A model generated the notes under the pieces. It ran no database searches, was not told the origin of the DNA, and saw only the letters and a program-made list of their open reading frames with translations. Below, piece by piece: positions 24,720 through 33,049 of a DNA stretch of 35,922 nt (within the stretch, counting starts at the first letter, position 1; each line of letters starts with the position of its first letter). The translations under genes were made by a program, and so were the position numbers. Origin of the DNA: Deltaproteobacteria bacterium. Its GTDB lineage: Bacteria; Desulfobacterota; Syntrophorhabdia; Syntrophorhabdales; Syntrophorhabdaceae. The stretch covers positions 1-35,922 of the forward strand of contig JAKORG010000077.1 in assembly GCA_029777945.1 (NCBI GenBank), in the 5' to 3' direction.

Positions 24720-25419
24720 AATACGGGAATTAAAAATAACGAGAAGTTTCTTGAAATATCCGGAAGGTTCTGTTCTTGTTGAAATGGGAGAGACAAAGGT
24801 TTTATGTAGCATAAGCATTGAGGAAAAGGTACCGCCTTTTTTAAAGAATTCTGGCAAGGGATGGCTTACAGCAGAATATTCAATGCTTCCCAGATCTACC
24901 CATACGAGGTCTGTAAGGGAATCGGTGACAGGAAGGATAGGGGGTAGGACCCATGAAATACAGAGGTTGATAGGCAGGGCACTCCGTGCCGTTGTCAATC
25001 TTGATATTATAGGTGAGAGAACCTTATGGGTGGATTGTGATGTCATTCAGGCAGACGGTGGCACACGCACCGCAAGTATAACAGGCGGTTATATTGCCCT
25101 TGTAGATGCCTTATGGACCATGAAAAAAAGGGGTATGATAGATAAAATACCCATGAGGGATTCGGTGGCTGCCATAAGCGTAGGTATAGTTGGTGGAGAG
25201 ATATTACTTGACCTTACTTATGAGGAAGATTCAAGGGCAGAGGTGGATATGAACTTTGTCATGACTGGAAAGGGACATCTTATTGAGGTTCAAGGCACTG
25301 CTGAAAAGACACCTTTTACAAAAGAACAGTTCGATGCCATGTATCAATATGCATTAAAGGGTATAAATGAGATTACAAGGCTTCAGAAGATGTCTTTAGG
25401 AACCCTATTTCCTATCTAA
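24691..25419 (+). CDS. rph: Ribonuclease PH
   Basis: A 242-residue phosphorolytic 3'-5' exoribonuclease that trims tRNA 3' ends after the CCA. Family features: [37 protein letters not shown], the RNA-binding [33 protein letters not shown] and the phosphate-site region [12 protein letters not shown]. Start ATG 24691 has GGGGAG six bases upstream, inside the preceding gene. It is followed 6 bases later by rdgB, the usual rph-rdgB pair. Confidence 0.96.
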   Translation: MRDNGRQSDKIRELKITRSFLKYPEGSVLVEMGETKVLCSISIEEKVPPFLKNSGKGWLTAEYSMLPRSTHTRSVRESVTGRIGGRTHEIQRLIGRALRAVVNLDIIGERTLWVDCDVIQADGGTRTASITGGYIALVDALWTMKKRGMIDKIPMRDSVAAISVGIVGGEILLDLTYEEDSRAEVDMNFVMTGKGHLIEVQGTAEKTPFTKEQFDAMYQYALKGINEITRLQKMSLGTLFPI

Positions 25420-25425
25420 ATTAGT

Positions 25426-26022
25426 ATGAATAGAAAAGTTATCATTGCAACGGAGAATTTAGGTAAATTCAGAGAGATTAAAGAACTGCTTTTAGATGAT
25501 TTCGATGAATTTTACTCACTGAGAGATTTTAAGGAAAGAGTGGAGATTGTCGAAGATAGTCCCATCTACATCGAAAATGCATTGAAAAAGGCCAGGAAGG
25601 TGGGTAATAGATTTGGCTACAACACGATCTCCGATGATTCTGGACTTGAGGTTGATGCCTTAAATGGTAGACCAGGTATTCTTTCATCGAGATATGGTAA
25701 AAATGATAACGAGAGGATAGAAAAGCTCCTTTTTGAACTAAAAGATGTGCCATGGGAAAAAAGAACTGCCAGGTTCGTTGCATATGTTATTTTTTATATG
25801 CCTGAAAAAGGGACGTTTTACGGGTTTTATGGGGATTTAAAGGGATACATATGTTTTGAAAAAAAAGGGGACAGGGGATTTGGCTTTGATCCTGTATTTT
25901 ATCTTCCTGAATACGATAGGTATTTGGCTGAAATAGAGCTTATAGAAAAAAACAAGATTAGCCATAGGGGTAAGGCAATTTTAGCCCTTAAATCTTTTTT
26001 AAATGCAGAGTTTTTTAAATAA
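25426..26022 (+). CDS. rdgB: XTP/dITP diphosphatase (non-canonical purine NTP pyrophosphatase)
   Basis: A 198-residue RdgB/HAM1 enzyme that removes dITP and XTP from the nucleotide pool. Signatures: IIATENLGKFREIKELL, SDDSGLEVDALNGRPGILSS, GFGFDPVFYLPEY and NKISHRGKA, covering substrate and Mg binding. Length is standard. It is co-transcribed with rph; tRNA-Glu lies 9 bases beyond, on the other strand. Confidence 0.95.
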   Translation: MNRKVIIATENLGKFREIKELLLDDFDEFYSLRDFKERVEIVEDSPIYIENALKKARKVGNRFGYNTISDDSGLEVDALNGRPGILSSRYGKNDNERIEKLLFELKDVPWEKRTARFVAYVIFYMPEKGTFYGFYGDLKGYICFEKKGDRGFGFDPVFYLPEYDRYLAEIELIEKNKISHRGKAILALKSFLNAEFFK

Positions 26023-26031
26023 GCATAGAAA

Positions 26032-26107
26032 TGGTGGTCCCAACGAGGTTCGAACTCGTGTTTTCGGCGTGAGAGGCCGACGTCCTAGTCCACTAGACGA
26101 TGGGACC
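26032..26107 (-). tRNA. tRNA-Glu (CTC anticodon)
   Basis: A 76-base cloverleaf on the minus strand: acceptor GGTCCCA/TGGGACC, discriminator A, encoded CCA (plus-strand TGG at 26032-26034), D arm GTCTAGTGGACTAGGAC, anticodon stem TCGGC/GCCGA with loop CTCTCAC, so anticodon CTC at 26071-26073, and T loop TTCGAAC. It reads GAG. Unlike the tRNA-Met of this window, CCA is encoded. Confidence 0.96.
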
Positions 26108-26180
26108 TTAGATAAATACTAACAAAAAAAGGTTGCCTTTTCCATATAAAAATTATAAAAGATGTAAAAAAGGCGATTAT

Positions 26181-27011
26181 ATGGATGGTATAATAGTGAA
26201 CACGAATGTAGTTTTGCAAGATACAAATGAACCCTCCTTCTGGTTTATTTTCAAAGGGAATAAGATGCTTGTAAGAGAAGTGGGCCATGAATTAATGGTG
26301 CCCATGATACTGAATCCTAAGGATATAAATATTAAACCCACAAGGTTTCATAATTTGGGTGTTTTACACGGAAGACCCTGTTATGCAGTAGATATTCCAG
26401 AATCATTTTCTCCACCCCCCGATTTTTCCTTTCAAGGATTGTGGTTTATCTATGATTATCTCGATGATGAATTGTTCAATATGGCAATAAAGGCCAAGCA
26501 AATAATCATCTGGGACAGGACAAGTATTTTCTGCAGTCGTTGTGGCGCAAAAACAAAAGATAAGGAAAAAGAAAGGGCAAAAGAATGCCCTGATTGCGGT
26601 TTTGTCATGTTTCCCAGAATCTCTCCGGCAATTATCGTTTTAGTCGAAAAGGAGGATAAGGTCCTCCTTGCAAGGGCAGTGAGATTCAAAGAAAATATAT
26701 ACAGTGTGCTGGCGGGGTTTGTAGAGCCAGGGGAGACACTGGAAGAGGCAGTAGAGAGAGAGGTAGAGGAAGAGGTTGGTATAAAGATAAAGGATATAAG
26801 ATATTTTGGCAGTCAACCCTGGCCTTTTCCTGACTCTTTGATGATTGCTTTTATAGCAAAATATAAAAGTGGAAGGATTCGTATAAACAGAAATGAGATA
26901 GTGGATGCGGGATGGTTTAGCTACGATAATCTTCCTGATATACCTAGCAACATAAGTATTGCGAGAAGGATGATAGACTGGTTTATACAAAGGCATAGGG
27001 GCAAAAAATAA
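26181..27011 (+). CDS. nudC: NAD+ diphosphatase (NudC-type Nudix hydrolase)
   Basis: A 276-residue Nudix enzyme that cleaves NAD(H) to NMN(H) and AMP and, in E. coli, removes NAD caps from RNA. The zinc ribbon is CSRCGA ... CPDCG, the Nudix box is GFVEPGETLEEAVEREVEEE, and the NudC-specific SQPWPFPDSLM follows it. All catalytic Glu residues are present. ATG 26181 follows AAGGCG; a frame from TTG 26133 adds basic residues with no family match. Malic enzyme starts 25 bases downstream, so one operon with central-carbon enzymes is likely. Confidence 0.93.
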   Translation: MDGIIVNTNVVLQDTNEPSFWFIFKGNKMLVREVGHELMVPMILNPKDINIKPTRFHNLGVLHGRPCYAVDIPESFSPPPDFSFQGLWFIYDYLDDELFNMAIKAKQIIIWDRTSIFCSRCGAKTKDKEKERAKECPDCGFVMFPRISPAIIVLVEKEDKVLLARAVRFKENIYSVLAGFVEPGETLEEAVEREVEEEVGIKIKDIRYFGSQPWPFPDSLMIAFIAKYKSGRIRINRNEIVDAGWFSYDNLPDIPSNISIARRMIDWFIQRHRGKK

Positions 27012-27036
27012 AAAATATCTAATAAAGGGGGTAATT

Positions 27037-28383
27037 ATGGAGGAAAAGAAGGTAACTAAAGAGGAGTTATTGGCAAAGGCAAAAAAGCCAGCTCAGGATG
27101 CCCTTAAAATGCACCCTTATTATAAAGGTAAAATAGAAATCGTTCCTAAATGTGCGATAAGGGATTTTAAAGACTTTGCCATATGGTATACACCTGGGGT
27201 GGCAGAACCTTGTAAGGAGATACAAAAGAATCCTGATTTAGCATATATATATACAAATAAGGCAAATACAGTTGGAGTTGTAACTGATGGAACAAGGGTG
27301 CTCGGTTTAGGGGATATAGGCCCTTTAGCTGGTATGCCTGTGATGGAAGGGAAGGCCCTTCTTTTTAAGTATCTTGGTGGAGTTGATGCATTTCCCATAT
27401 GCCTTGATACAAAGGATGCCGATGAATTTATTAGAACAGTAAAGATTCTCTGTCCTTCCTTTGGCGGCATTAACCTCGAAGATATTGAAAATCCAAAATG
27501 TTTCTATATATTGGAGAGATTAAGGGCTGAGGCACCCATTCCTGTGTGGCACGATGATCAGCAGGGGACTGCAGCAGTAACACTTGCTGGGTTAATAAAT
27601 GCCCTAAAGATCGTAAATAAAAAGATAGAAGATGCAAAAATTACCATGATAGGGATAGGGGCTGCCAATGTATGTATAGTTAGGATACTTATAAAGGCAG
27701 GGGCTGACCCGAAAAAGATGATAATCGTTGACAGTAAAGGCATACTGAATAGAAAAAGGGATGATATAAAGCCAACACATAAGGAAAAGCTTGAGTTCTG
27801 TCAGATGACCAATGCCGAAAACAGAGATGGCGGCATGGAAGAGGCTATAAAAGGACAGGATGTGGTAATTGCCCTATCAAAATCAGGGCCCGATGTAATC
27901 CAGAAAGACTGGATATCTTCTATGGCTGACAATGCCATTGTATTTGCCTGTGCAAATCCAATACCAGAGATATGGCCGTGGGAGGCAAAAGAGGCAGGGG
28001 CAAGGATAGTGGCCACAGGTAGAAGTGATTTTCCCAATCAGGTCAACAATTCTGTAGGATTCCCTGCAATCTTTAGAGGCACATTAGATGTAATGGCAAG
28101 GACAATAACAGACGAAATGTGTATTGCCGCTGCATATGAGCTTGCAAAATGTGCTGAAGATAAAGGCTTAAGGGAAGACTATCTATTACCCACAATGGAC
28201 GATTGGGAAGTATTCCCGAGAGAGGCAGTGGCTGTGGCAAAAAAGGCAATGGAGCAAGGTGTTGCAAGATTACACTTTAGTGAAAAGGAGCTGTTCCAGA
28301 TGGCAGAGGCTAAGATAAAAAGGGCAAGGGAAGAGGTAGGGCTTCTAATGGAGAAGGGAATAATAGAGCCTTATAAAGAATAA
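27037..28383 (+). CDS. NAD(P)-dependent malic enzyme
   Basis: A 448-residue enzyme converting malate to pyruvate and CO2. N-terminal malic domain: KDFAIWYTPGVAEPCKEI, GVVTDGTRVLGLGDIGPLAG, MEGKALLFKYLGGVDAFPI and VWHDDQQGTAAVTLAG; NAD-binding domain with MIGIGAANVCIVRIL. The short bacterial form (about 400-450 residues) without the phosphotransacetylase domain seen in MaeB fusions. Cofactor choice (NAD or NADP) is not certain from sequence. GGGGG about 4-8 bases before ATG 27037 is the ribosome site. It lies directly before the fumarase subunits, forming a fumarate-malate-pyruvate route. Confidence 0.94.
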   Translation: MEEKKVTKEELLAKAKKPAQDALKMHPYYKGKIEIVPKCAIRDFKDFAIWYTPGVAEPCKEIQKNPDLAYIYTNKANTVGVVTDGTRVLGLGDIGPLAGMPVMEGKALLFKYLGGVDAFPICLDTKDADEFIRTVKILCPSFGGINLEDIENPKCFYILERLRAEAPIPVWHDDQQGTAAVTLAGLINALKIVNKKIEDAKITMIGIGAANVCIVRILIKAGADPKKMIIVDSKGILNRKRDDIKPTHKEKLEFCQMTNAENRDGGMEEAIKGQDVVIALSKSGPDVIQKDWISSMADNAIVFACANPIPEIWPWEAKEAGARIVATGRSDFPNQVNNSVGFPAIFRGTLDVMARTITDEMCIAAAYELAKCAEDKGLREDYLLPTMDDWEVFPREAVAVAKKAMEQGVARLHFSEKELFQMAEAKIKRAREEVGLLMEKGIIEPYKE

Positions 28384-28418
28384 ATAATAAAAACATGCCT
28401 TAAGAAAAGGGGTGTATT

Positions 28419-29258
28419 ATGAGAGAAATACATACCGATGAAATAATTTCAGTCATTGAGAGACTTTTTATAGATGCAAATATAAATCTTTCCGACGAAA
28501 TGCTTGCAAGGTTTACAAGGGCAATAGATGAAGAAAAATCCCCTGTTGGAAAAGAGGTATTAAGGGAACTCATAAACAATGCTGAGATAGCAAAAAAAGA
28601 ACAGATACCCATATGTCAGGATACTGGTCTTGCAGTTACATTTTTGGAAATAGGTCAGGATATACATATAACAGGGTCAAACTTAGAAGATGCCGTTGCC
28701 GAAGGGGTCAGAAGGGGATATAGAAATGGTTATTTAAGAAAGTCCTGCTGTGACCCTTTTACAAGAAAAAACACAGGGGATAATACACCACCCATAATTC
28801 ATACAAAAATCGTTCCAGGTGAACACATAAGGATTGTAGTTCTACCAAAAGGTGGAGGTAGTGAAAATTATGGAGAGGTAAGGATGCTTGTGCCATCCCA
28901 GGGTAGAGAGGGTGTAAAATCATTCGTCCTTGAAATGGTAAAAAAGGGAGGCCCGAATCCCTGTCCACCGATTATAGTAGGTGTCGGCATTGGTGGAAAT
29001 TTTGAAATGTCAGCCATACTGTCAAAAGAGGCGCTTATGGTTCCTATGGGTCAAAGAAACAATGACCCTGCAATGGCTGAATTTGAACTGGAGCTTTTAG
29101 AAGAGATAAACAAAACCGGTATAGGGCCTCAGGGTTATGGTGGCACTGTTACAGCACTGGACGTGCATATAAAAACCATGCCATGCCATATTGCATCATT
29201 ACCTGTTGCTGTTAATATACAGTGTCATGCCCACAGAAAAAAAGAGGCAATACTGTAA
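28419..29258 (+). CDS. Class I fumarate hydratase, alpha subunit
   Basis: A 279-residue subunit of the oxygen-sensitive, 4Fe-4S-dependent fumarase, which interconverts fumarate and malate. Seen: the cluster Cys in [10 protein letters not shown] (Cys66), Arg/Asn-rich [17 protein letters not shown], the [12 protein letters not shown] strand, [12 protein letters not shown] and [20 protein letters not shown]. The fused E. coli-type FumA is about 550 residues; here the beta part is a separate gene 15 bases downstream, the split form usual in anaerobes. A tartrate dehydratase (L(+)) is a near relative, but the malic enzyme neighbour favours fumarase. Confidence 0.92.
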   Translation: MREIHTDEIISVIERLFIDANINLSDEMLARFTRAIDEEKSPVGKEVLRELINNAEIAKKEQIPICQDTGLAVTFLEIGQDIHITGSNLEDAVAEGVRRGYRNGYLRKSCCDPFTRKNTGDNTPPIIHTKIVPGEHIRIVVLPKGGGSENYGEVRMLVPSQGREGVKSFVLEMVKKGGPNPCPPIIVGVGIGGNFEMSAILSKEALMVPMGQRNNDPAMAEFELELLEEINKTGIGPQGYGGTVTALDVHIKTMPCHIASLPVAVNIQCHAHRKKEAIL

Positions 29259-29273
29259 AAGGAGGGCTGTAGA

Positions 29274-29825
29274 ATGGATATCAAGATAATAACCACACCT
29301 CTTGATGATGAGGTGATAAAAGGATTGAGGGCAGGAGATAAAGTTTTTCTTACAGGATTTATTTATACGGCAAGGGATGCGGCACATAAACGTTTTATAG
29401 ATGCCATTGAAAGAAACGAGCCACTGCCAATAGATTTGAATGGTCAGATTATCTATTACTGCGGACCTTCACCTGCACCCCCTGGAAAGGTAATCGGTGC
29501 CTGTGGACCTACAACGAGTTCCAGGATGGATGCTTATTCACCAAGGCTTCTTTCACTTGGTTTAAAGGGTATGATTGGAAAGGGAAAAAGGTCGCAGGCA
29601 GTAAGGGAGGCCATTACAAAATACAATGCAGTTTATTTCGGTGCTACAGGTGGTGCAGGGGCGCTTCTTTCAAAGAGTGTTGTCTCATCAGAAGTTATTG
29701 CCTATGAAGATTTAGGTCCTGAGGCTATAGTGAAACTTGGTGTTGATAAAATGCCCCTTTTTGTGATTAATGATATATACGGCAATGACCTTTATGAAAT
29801 GGGTACTGCTCAATATAAAACTTGA
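29274..29825 (+). CDS. Class I fumarate hydratase, beta subunit
   Basis: A 183-residue C-terminal partner of the split fumarase. Marks: TPLDDEVIKGLRAGDKVFLTG, TARDAAHKRFIDAI, YYCGPSPAPPGKVIGACGPTTSSRMD and GMIGKGKRS, then GATGGAGALLSKSV. The AAAGGAGGG ribosome site and 15-base gap from the alpha gene fit equimolar production. The following 57 bases before the inositol-phosphate synthase gene contain a T-run but no convincing hairpin. Confidence 0.93.
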   Translation: MDIKIITTPLDDEVIKGLRAGDKVFLTGFIYTARDAAHKRFIDAIERNEPLPIDLNGQIIYYCGPSPAPPGKVIGACGPTTSSRMDAYSPRLLSLGLKGMIGKGKRSQAVREAITKYNAVYFGATGGAGALLSKSVVSSEVIAYEDLGPEAIVKLGVDKMPLFVINDIYGNDLYEMGTAQYKT

Positions 29826-29882
29826 TTTCGTTTTTTTGACAATTTAAACTAAATAATTTAAAAAAAAATTGAGGCGGGAGAT

Positions 29883-30974
29883 ATGTCTGAAATTCGTATT
29901 GCCATTGCAGGAATAGGAAATTGTGCAAGCTCTTTAATTCAGGGGCTTAATTATTATTCAGAGAAAAGAGAGAATTTTATAGGACTTATGCATTATACAA
30001 TATGTGGCTACGAACCTAAGGATATTAAGGTTGTGGCTGCCTTTGATATTGATAAGAGAAAAGTAGGAAAACCTCTAAAGGAGGCAATGTTTTCTCCCCC
30101 AAACTGCACAAAGGTCTTTTACGATAAAATAAGAGATGGTGATGTTATTGTCAATATGGGCCATGTATTGGACGGGGTTTCGGCACACATGAAAGATTAT
30201 CCTGAAGAAAGAAGGTTTGTGGTTTCAGAAGAGCCTCCCTGCGATGTGGAAAGGGTCTTAAAAGAAAGCGGTGCAGAGATTCTGTTGAATTATCTCCCTG
30301 TGGGGTCAGAAATGGCAACGAGGTTCTATGCTGAATGCTGTCTTAATACAGGGGTAAGCTTTATTAACTGCATCCCCGTCTTTATAGCATCTGATAAAGG
30401 ATGGGCGAATAGATTCAAAGAAAAAAACATTCCCATAATCGGCGATGATGTAAAATCTCAAATAGGCGCAACGATTATACACAGGACACTGGCTAAGCTT
30501 TTTAAAGATAGGGGTGTGCAAATAGATAGAACCTATCAGCTAAATACAGGGGGTAATACAGATTTTCTCAATATGTTAAATAGAGAACGCCTTATTTCAA
30601 AAAAGATATCGAAGACAGAATCTGTCCAATCCATGCTCGATGTCCCAATACCTCCGGAGAATATACACATAGGACCCTCTGATTATGTTCCCTGGCAGAA
30701 GGACAATAAGGTGTGTTTTATGAGGATTGAAGGTAGAATCTTCGGAGATGTTCCCATGAATCTCGAACTGAGGTTGTCCGTTGAAGATTCACCAAACAGC
30801 GCAGGTTGTATTATCGATGCCATTAGATGCTGTAGAGTGGCAAGGGATAGGGGTATAGGTGGGGTTCTTGAATCTATATCTGCCTATACCATGAAACATC
30901 CCATAAAGCAGATACCCGATGATATAGCCAGAAATATGGTGGAAGAGTTTATAAAGGGTGAAAGGGAGAGATAG
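29883..30974 (+). CDS. myo-Inositol-1-phosphate synthase
   Basis: A 363-residue NAD-dependent enzyme turning glucose-6-phosphate into inositol-3-phosphate (L-myo-inositol-1-phosphate), of the short prokaryotic type. Rossmann motif IAIAGIGNCASSLIQGL, then catalytic-domain motifs NYLPVGSEMATRFYAECCL, FINCIPVFIASD, IGDDVKSQIGATI, LNTGGNTDFLNM and a C-terminal LRLSVEDSPNSAGCIIDAIR. Relatives are common in archaea and actinobacteria. A GGCGGGAG site precedes ATG 29883. It lies 5 bases before a CDP-alcohol phosphatidyltransferase, so its product probably enters a phospholipid. Confidence 0.95.
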   Translation: MSEIRIAIAGIGNCASSLIQGLNYYSEKRENFIGLMHYTICGYEPKDIKVVAAFDIDKRKVGKPLKEAMFSPPNCTKVFYDKIRDGDVIVNMGHVLDGVSAHMKDYPEERRFVVSEEPPCDVERVLKESGAEILLNYLPVGSEMATRFYAECCLNTGVSFINCIPVFIASDKGWANRFKEKNIPIIGDDVKSQIGATIIHRTLAKLFKDRGVQIDRTYQLNTGGNTDFLNMLNRERLISKKISKTESVQSMLDVPIPPENIHIGPSDYVPWQKDNKVCFMRIEGRIFGDVPMNLELRLSVEDSPNSAGCIIDAIRCCRVARDRGIGGVLESISAYTMKHPIKQIPDDIARNMVEEFIKGERER

Positions 30975-30979
30975 GTTTT

Positions 30980-31558
30980 TTGATAAGCGTAAAATTCGGT
31001 CACTCCCTTGACCCAATTATTATAAAACTATATCGTTTCTTTTTTAAAAACCGTAACATTAATCCCAATGTTTTTACTGCATTAGGTCTTGTCTTTGCCT
31101 ATATTTCTTGTCTTTCTATTGCCATGGGTTATAACATAATTGCTGGTTTTGCCCTTTTAATATCCGGTTTTTTTGATTTACTCGACGGTGCTATGGCAAG
31201 GATTTCAAATAAGGTTACACCTTTTGGGGGTTTTTTAGATTCTGTTCTCGATAGATATTCCGATATGTTTGTTCTTTACGGCATAATCGTATTCTTCATA
31301 AAACGTTCAGAGTTATTTTATTGTCTCATTACAATTATAGCAATTATAGGGGTTGCAGTAATTCCGTATGCAAAGGCAAGGGCAGAGGCAGCATCCATTA
31401 AGTGCAATACAGGTATCCTTGAAAGACCTGAAAGGATTATAATTTTGCTTATAGGCCTATTTTTTAATCTCCTTCCCTATGCTGTTATTGTCATTGCAGT
31501 GCTCTCCCATATCACTGTTATCCAGAGGATTGTTTTTGTTTGGAGAGAGTCTAAATAA
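30980..31558 (+). CDS. CDP-alcohol phosphatidyltransferase, probable phosphatidylinositol-phosphate synthase
   Basis: A 192-residue integral membrane enzyme with about six hydrophobic helices. The CDP-alcohol motif is complete: Asp66-x2-Asp69-Gly70-x2-Ala73-Arg74-x8-Gly83-x3-Asp87-x3-Asp91. It replaces CMP of a CDP-lipid with an alcohol. Start TTG 30980 is the only start near the end of the upstream gene, with GGGAG about 11 bases before. Coupling to inositol-phosphate synthase suggests inositol-1-phosphate as acceptor, as in the mycobacterial and archaeal PIP/AIP synthases. It lacks the nucleotidyltransferase part found in di-myo-inositol-phosphate producers. Glycerol-phosphate or serine acceptors cannot be excluded. 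Confidence 0.82.
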   Translation: MISVKFGHSLDPIIIKLYRFFFKNRNINPNVFTALGLVFAYISCLSIAMGYNIIAGFALLISGFFDLLDGAMARISNKVTPFGGFLDSVLDRYSDMFVLYGIIVFFIKRSELFYCLITIIAIIGVAVIPYAKARAEAASIKCNTGILERPERIIILLIGLFFNLLPYAVIVIAVLSHITVIQRIVFVWRESK

Positions 31559-31680
31559 AAGCAAGGATTAAAAAGATATTTTGTTTTCGTCATAAAATAG
31601 CTAATCTTCTGTTTTATAAATATTTGGCATAAAGCGGGTAATATTATTGGTATTATAGATATAGTTGAACTTGTATAAAT

Positions 31681-31725
31681 ATAAGGGCAATGGGTAATTA
31701 AATATAAACACGCCATTGCCCTTAT
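31681..31725. terminator. Hairpin, probable bidirectional terminator
   Basis: Perfect 13-base arms ATAAGGGCAATGG (31681-31693) and its complement (31713-31725) flank a 19-base loop. T-rich sequence follows on the plus strand. It lies between convergent genes: the phosphatidyltransferase ends at 31558 and the PxxKW gene at 31854. The T tract is broken, so termination is likely but not certain. Confidence 0.55.
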
Positions 31726-31765
31726 CTTGTGTTTTGTCTGTAACGTGTTGATTGTGCCGTCTTTT

Positions 31766-31843
31766 ATATGGGGAATTGTTATTCCATATCACCAATACAA
31801 AAGATTAGCTTAAAGGCAAGCTACCTTTTAGGTCAATCTTTTG
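31766..31843. other. Two adjacent hairpins downstream of the PxxKW gene
   Basis: 31766-31789 folds as ATAT-GG bulge-GGAAT, loop TGTT, ATTCC-ATAT. 31798-31843 has perfect outer arms CAAAAGATT/AATCTTTTG, an imperfect middle and an inner AAAGG/CCTTT stem with a 7-base loop. An alternative inner stem AGCTT/AAGCT (31807-31822) competes with it. The stretch starts 11 bases after the PxxKW stop on the minus strand. It may be a 3' stability or termination structure, or a small RNA; no promoter was seen. Confidence 0.4.
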
Positions 31844-31853
31844 GAATGGGATA

Positions 31854-32138
31854 TTATTTCTTTCCTGCACTGCGTTTTGAGGCCTTAAGAGGATTAATCT
31901 TCTGCTCCTCCACCTTTTGAACCTTTTTCACATGCGTTGCCATAGGGCAGGTTCCCTTTTGCCATTTCTATGCAGGATAAGGAAAGCTTGAGCAATATTT
32001 TCCCGTAGGAAATTCTGTAACCCTTGCACAACCCTCGCAATTTTCAACGATCGGGTAACACTGTCCTCCATTGTAAGAACAACCTGTCTTTTTCATAAAC
32101 ATACATTCAAAACCTGGTTTTATTGTTTGGCACTGCAT
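31854..32138 (-). CDS. PxxKW-family cysteine-rich protein with an in-frame TAG at codon 57
   Basis: A 94-codon frame of the small PxxKW cysteine-rich family, known mainly from deltaproteobacteria and of unknown function; cysteine spacing suggests metal binding. It begins MQCQTIKPGFECMFMKKTGC, includes GQCYPIVENCEGCARV and PTGKYC, and after the TAG resumes as KWQKGTCPMATHVKK, ending INPLKASKRSAGKK. Eight Cys are present: residues 3, 12, 20, 27, 34, 37, 49 and 64. TAG (31968-31970) is the second x of the motif, Pro55-Ala56-TAG-Lys58-Trp59. An 11-base perfect ribosome site, AAGGAGGTGAT, lies 6 bases before ATG 32138, so translation initiates strongly. If TAG stops, a 56-residue stub lacking KW and the tail results. 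Everything else is intact. Confidence 0.8.
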
Positions 32139-32277
32139 AACGGCATCACCTCCTTTTATTTTTGGTGACAATAAAGACAATATTTTTACAAAAAAGTCAA
32201 TAAAAATATGGTATAAATACCAATGATTATGGGGAGATAAATTTGGAAAAGATAAATATTTGTGGTGATCTTTGGGG

Positions 32278-33045
32278 ATGATATTTATAGGTACAAGCGG
32301 GTTTTCCTTTGAAGACTGGAAGGGTGAGGTATATCCAGAGCACATAAAGAGCTATGAAATGCTCCCTTATTATGAAAATAATTTTGGATTTAATAGCCTT
32401 GAAGTAAACTATACGTATTACACCTTGCCTTCCCAGAAAACCATGGAGTCATTTTACAGAAGGACTTCAAAAGATTTTACCTTTGTTGTAAAGGCATATA
32501 AAGGTATTACCCATCAAAGAGATGATTCGTTCAAAAAAACAAGTGACATGTTTAAAGAGGGCCTGAAGCCCCTTCAAGAGAAATTAAAGGCAATGCTCTT
32601 TCAGTTCCCTTATAATTTTAATCCTACAAAAGAAAATATTGAATTAATTGAAAATATAAAGACAGAGTTTGCCGAATATCAAGCTGTTTTAGAATTCAGA
32701 AATCACAGATGGCTTAAAGACAACTATATAAAATTACTGAGAGATATGTCTTTAGGATTCTGCATTGTTGATGAGCCAAAATTAAAAGGTCTTATGCCCT
32801 TCTATCCTGTTCTTACCTCTGATATAGGATATTTCCGTTTTCACGGAAGGAATGAAAAGTGGTTTAATGTCCCATCTACAGTAAGATATGATTATTTTTA
32901 CACAGACGAAGAGTTAAGGGCATTCGTAAAACCCATTAAAGACATTTCAAAAAAGGCAATATATACATTTATATACTTTAATAACTGCCATCTTGGTAAA
33001 GCAGTAAAAAATGCTCAAAGAATGAAGGAATTGCTTGAAGAATAG
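32278..33045 (+). CDS. DUF72 (YecE-like) protein
   Basis: A 255-residue TIM-barrel-like protein of the DUF72 family, of unknown activity. Family marks: MIFIGTSGFSFEDWKGEVYP at the start, LEVNYTYYTLPS, FVVKAYKGITH, MLFQFPYNF, VLEFRNHRWL, YFRFHGRNEKWF and the C-terminal TFIYFNNCHLGKAVKNA. These include the residues that line the barrel mouth in solved structures. ATG 32278 is chosen, with GGTGAT at 32264-32269; TTG 32272 adds only two residues. It is divergent from the PxxKW gene and convergent with the EF-hand gene, whose end is 5 bases away. Confidence 0.93.
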   Translation: MIFIGTSGFSFEDWKGEVYPEHIKSYEMLPYYENNFGFNSLEVNYTYYTLPSQKTMESFYRRTSKDFTFVVKAYKGITHQRDDSFKKTSDMFKEGLKPLQEKLKAMLFQFPYNFNPTKENIELIENIKTEFAEYQAVLEFRNHRWLKDNYIKLLRDMSLGFCIVDEPKLKGLMPFYPVLTSDIGYFRFHGRNEKWFNVPSTVRYDYFYTDEELRAFVKPIKDISKKAIYTFIYFNNCHLGKAVKNAQRMKELLEE

Positions 33046-33049
33046 AATA

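Noticed and set aside
31968-31970. Reading the PxxKW interruption as selenocysteine
   Set aside because: The codon is TAG, not TGA, so selenocysteine machinery would not decode it.
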